DNA of 64,000 bases from an uncultured Muribaculaceae bacterium (lineage in GTDB: Bacteria; Bacteroidota; Bacteroidia; Bacteroidales; Muribaculaceae): the NCBI GenBank assembly GCA_910585275.1, contig CAJUCW010000005.1, positions 1 to 64,000 on the forward strand, in the 5' to 3' direction. The translations under genes were made by a program, and so were the position numbers. The notes under the pieces were generated by a model, which was not told the DNA's origin, made no database searches, and worked only from the letters and a program-made list of their open reading frames with translations. Below are positions 63,189-64,000 of this stretch, piece after piece. Numbering within the stretch: position 1 is the stretch's first letter; each line of letters begins with the position of its first letter.

Positions 63189-64000
63189 ATGAGCTTAAAT
63201 ATCATTGTACTCGCAAAGCAAGTACCTGATACCCGCAATGTAGGGAAAGACGCCATGAAAGCCGACGGCACAATCAACCGTGCCGCGCTTCCGGCAATCT
63301 TCAATCCTGAAGATTTAAACGCCCTTGAGCAGGCACTCAAACTGAAAGAACAATACCCCGGCAGCAAAGTAACGATTCTCACAATGGGTCCGGCACGCGC
63401 CGCTGAAATCGTTCGCGAAGGGATGTTCCGTGGCGCAGACGGCGGCATTGTGTTGTCAGACCGTGCTTTCGCCGGAAGCGACACTCTCGCAACTTCATAT
63501 GCATTGAGCGCGGCAGTTCGCAAAATCGGTGATTTCGATATCATTATCGGAGGCCGCCAGGCCATCGACGGCGACACCGCACAGGTAGGACCGCAGATTG
63601 CCGAAAAACTCGGCATACCTCAAATCACATACGCCGAAGAAATCATTAATGCAGACAACGGCGAAGTGGTTGTGAAACGCCGCATAGAAAGCGGTGTGGA
63701 AACCGTAAAGGCAAAACTGCCCCTCGTGGTCACCGTCAACGGATCGGCCGCAGAATGCCGTCCGCGCAATGCCAAGGCCCTTCAGAAATATAAGTATGCC
63801 GCCGTTCCTTCGGAGGTGGCTGCCGACGAGGCGAAGAAAGAGTTTATCGAAAAGCGCCCCTACCTTTCAATCGGCGAATGGAGTGCGGCAACAGTTGATG
63901 CCGACCTCGCACAGTGCGGTCTTGCAGGCTCCCCCACGAAAGTGAAATCTATCGAAAACGTGGTTTTCACAGCCAAGGAAGCACGCCGCATCGAGAACAA
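63189..64000 (+). CDS. etfB: Electron transfer flavoprotein subunit beta, partial
   Basis: The first 270 codons of EtfB, cut by the window end. The start MSLNIIVLAKQVPDTRNVG is typical, and the adenine-nucleotide region contains FDIIIGGRQAIDGDTAQVGP and the later LPLVVTVNGSAAE. EtfB pairs with EtfA to carry electrons between acyl-CoA dehydrogenases (or bifurcating partners) and the respiratory or ferredoxin pool. The neighbours beyond 64000 would be expected to include etfA. A complete EtfB is about 250-290 residues, so most of it is present. Confidence 0.93.
   Translation, partial: MSLNIIVLAKQVPDTRNVGKDAMKADGTINRAALPAIFNPEDLNALEQALKLKEQYPGSKVTILTMGPARAAEIVREGMFRGADGGIVLSDRAFAGSDTLATSYALSAAVRKIGDFDIIIGGRQAIDGDTAQVGPQIAEKLGIPQITYAEEIINADNGEVVVKRRIESGVETVKAKLPLVVTVNGSAAECRPRNAKALQKYKYAAVPSEVAADEAKKEFIEKRPYLSIGEWSAATVDADLAQCGLAGSPTKVKSIENVVFTAKEARRIEN

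Overview
The window looks like chromosome from a Bacteroidales bacterium, most likely close to Muribaculaceae (family-level placement is inference). Supporting signs: an apparent primary sigma factor of the 286-residue Bacteroides type; many promoters with a -7 box of the form TAnnTTTG placed 19-20 bp downstream of a TTG/TTTG box; weak Shine-Dalgarno sequences; a STN-type TonB-dependent receptor paired with a DUF4249 lipoprotein; and Bacteroidetes-restricted families (DUF4835, DUF5606, DUF4369-TlpA, a NusB with an insertion). No rRNA, tRNA, CRISPR array, prophage or insertion sequence was recognised. The DNA is mostly housekeeping chromosome.

Layout. 0-9 kb: tricorn-like protease, DNA polymerase III alpha (dnaE), thioredoxin, and a convergent DUF362 ferredoxin-domain protein. 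9-13.5 kb: NlpC/P60 lipoprotein, HtrA protease, RpoD and an unknown exported protein. 13.4-16.7 kb: a more accessory patch with a TlpA-like thioredoxin, two kinds of short palindromic repeat, a DUF4253 protein and a HepT/MntA toxin-antitoxin pair. 16.7-21.8 kb: two large metallopeptidases (M3 and M16). 22-30.6 kb: a long minus-strand run, ftsK, lolA-like, trxB, dCMP deaminase, S41 protease, 5-formyl-THF cyclo-ligase, a hemerythrin-like protein and a LuxR-type regulator. 30.7-36.8 kb: L,D-transpeptidase, then a plus-strand operon of a 60-residue membrane protein, dxs, trkA and trkH.

36.8-46.2 kb: DUF4249 lipoprotein and TonB receptor, malic enzyme fused to a phosphotransacetylase-like domain, and the anaerobic ribonucleotide reductase pair nrdD-nrdG, divergent from the malic enzyme gene. 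46.2-51 kb: a small membrane protein, then DUF5606, coaE, ybbR, yajC and an enlarged nusB. 51-57.7 kb: the dnaN-exonuclease-coaBC-DUF4835-recN-rlmB cluster. 57.8-59 kb: the rpsF-rpsR-rplI ribosomal operon. 59.1-63 kb: TPR/PD40 exported protein, CstA and a PHP phosphoesterase. The window ends inside electron-transfer flavoprotein beta (etfB).

Physiology suggested by the genes: an anaerobe (class III ribonucleotide reductase, ETF, ferredoxin-domain protein) with an active periplasmic protein quality and peptide turnover system (tricorn, HtrA, S41, M3, M16) and thioredoxin-based redox control. The least ordinary signals are two families of dispersed palindromic elements (one with two oppositely oriented copies), a NusB that appears to carry an internal duplication, a hemerythrin-like/LuxR pair in which both sensory domains look degenerate, the HepT/MntA-DUF4253 patch, and a large unexplained hairpin at the left edge. 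I do not see a clearly new multi-gene system.
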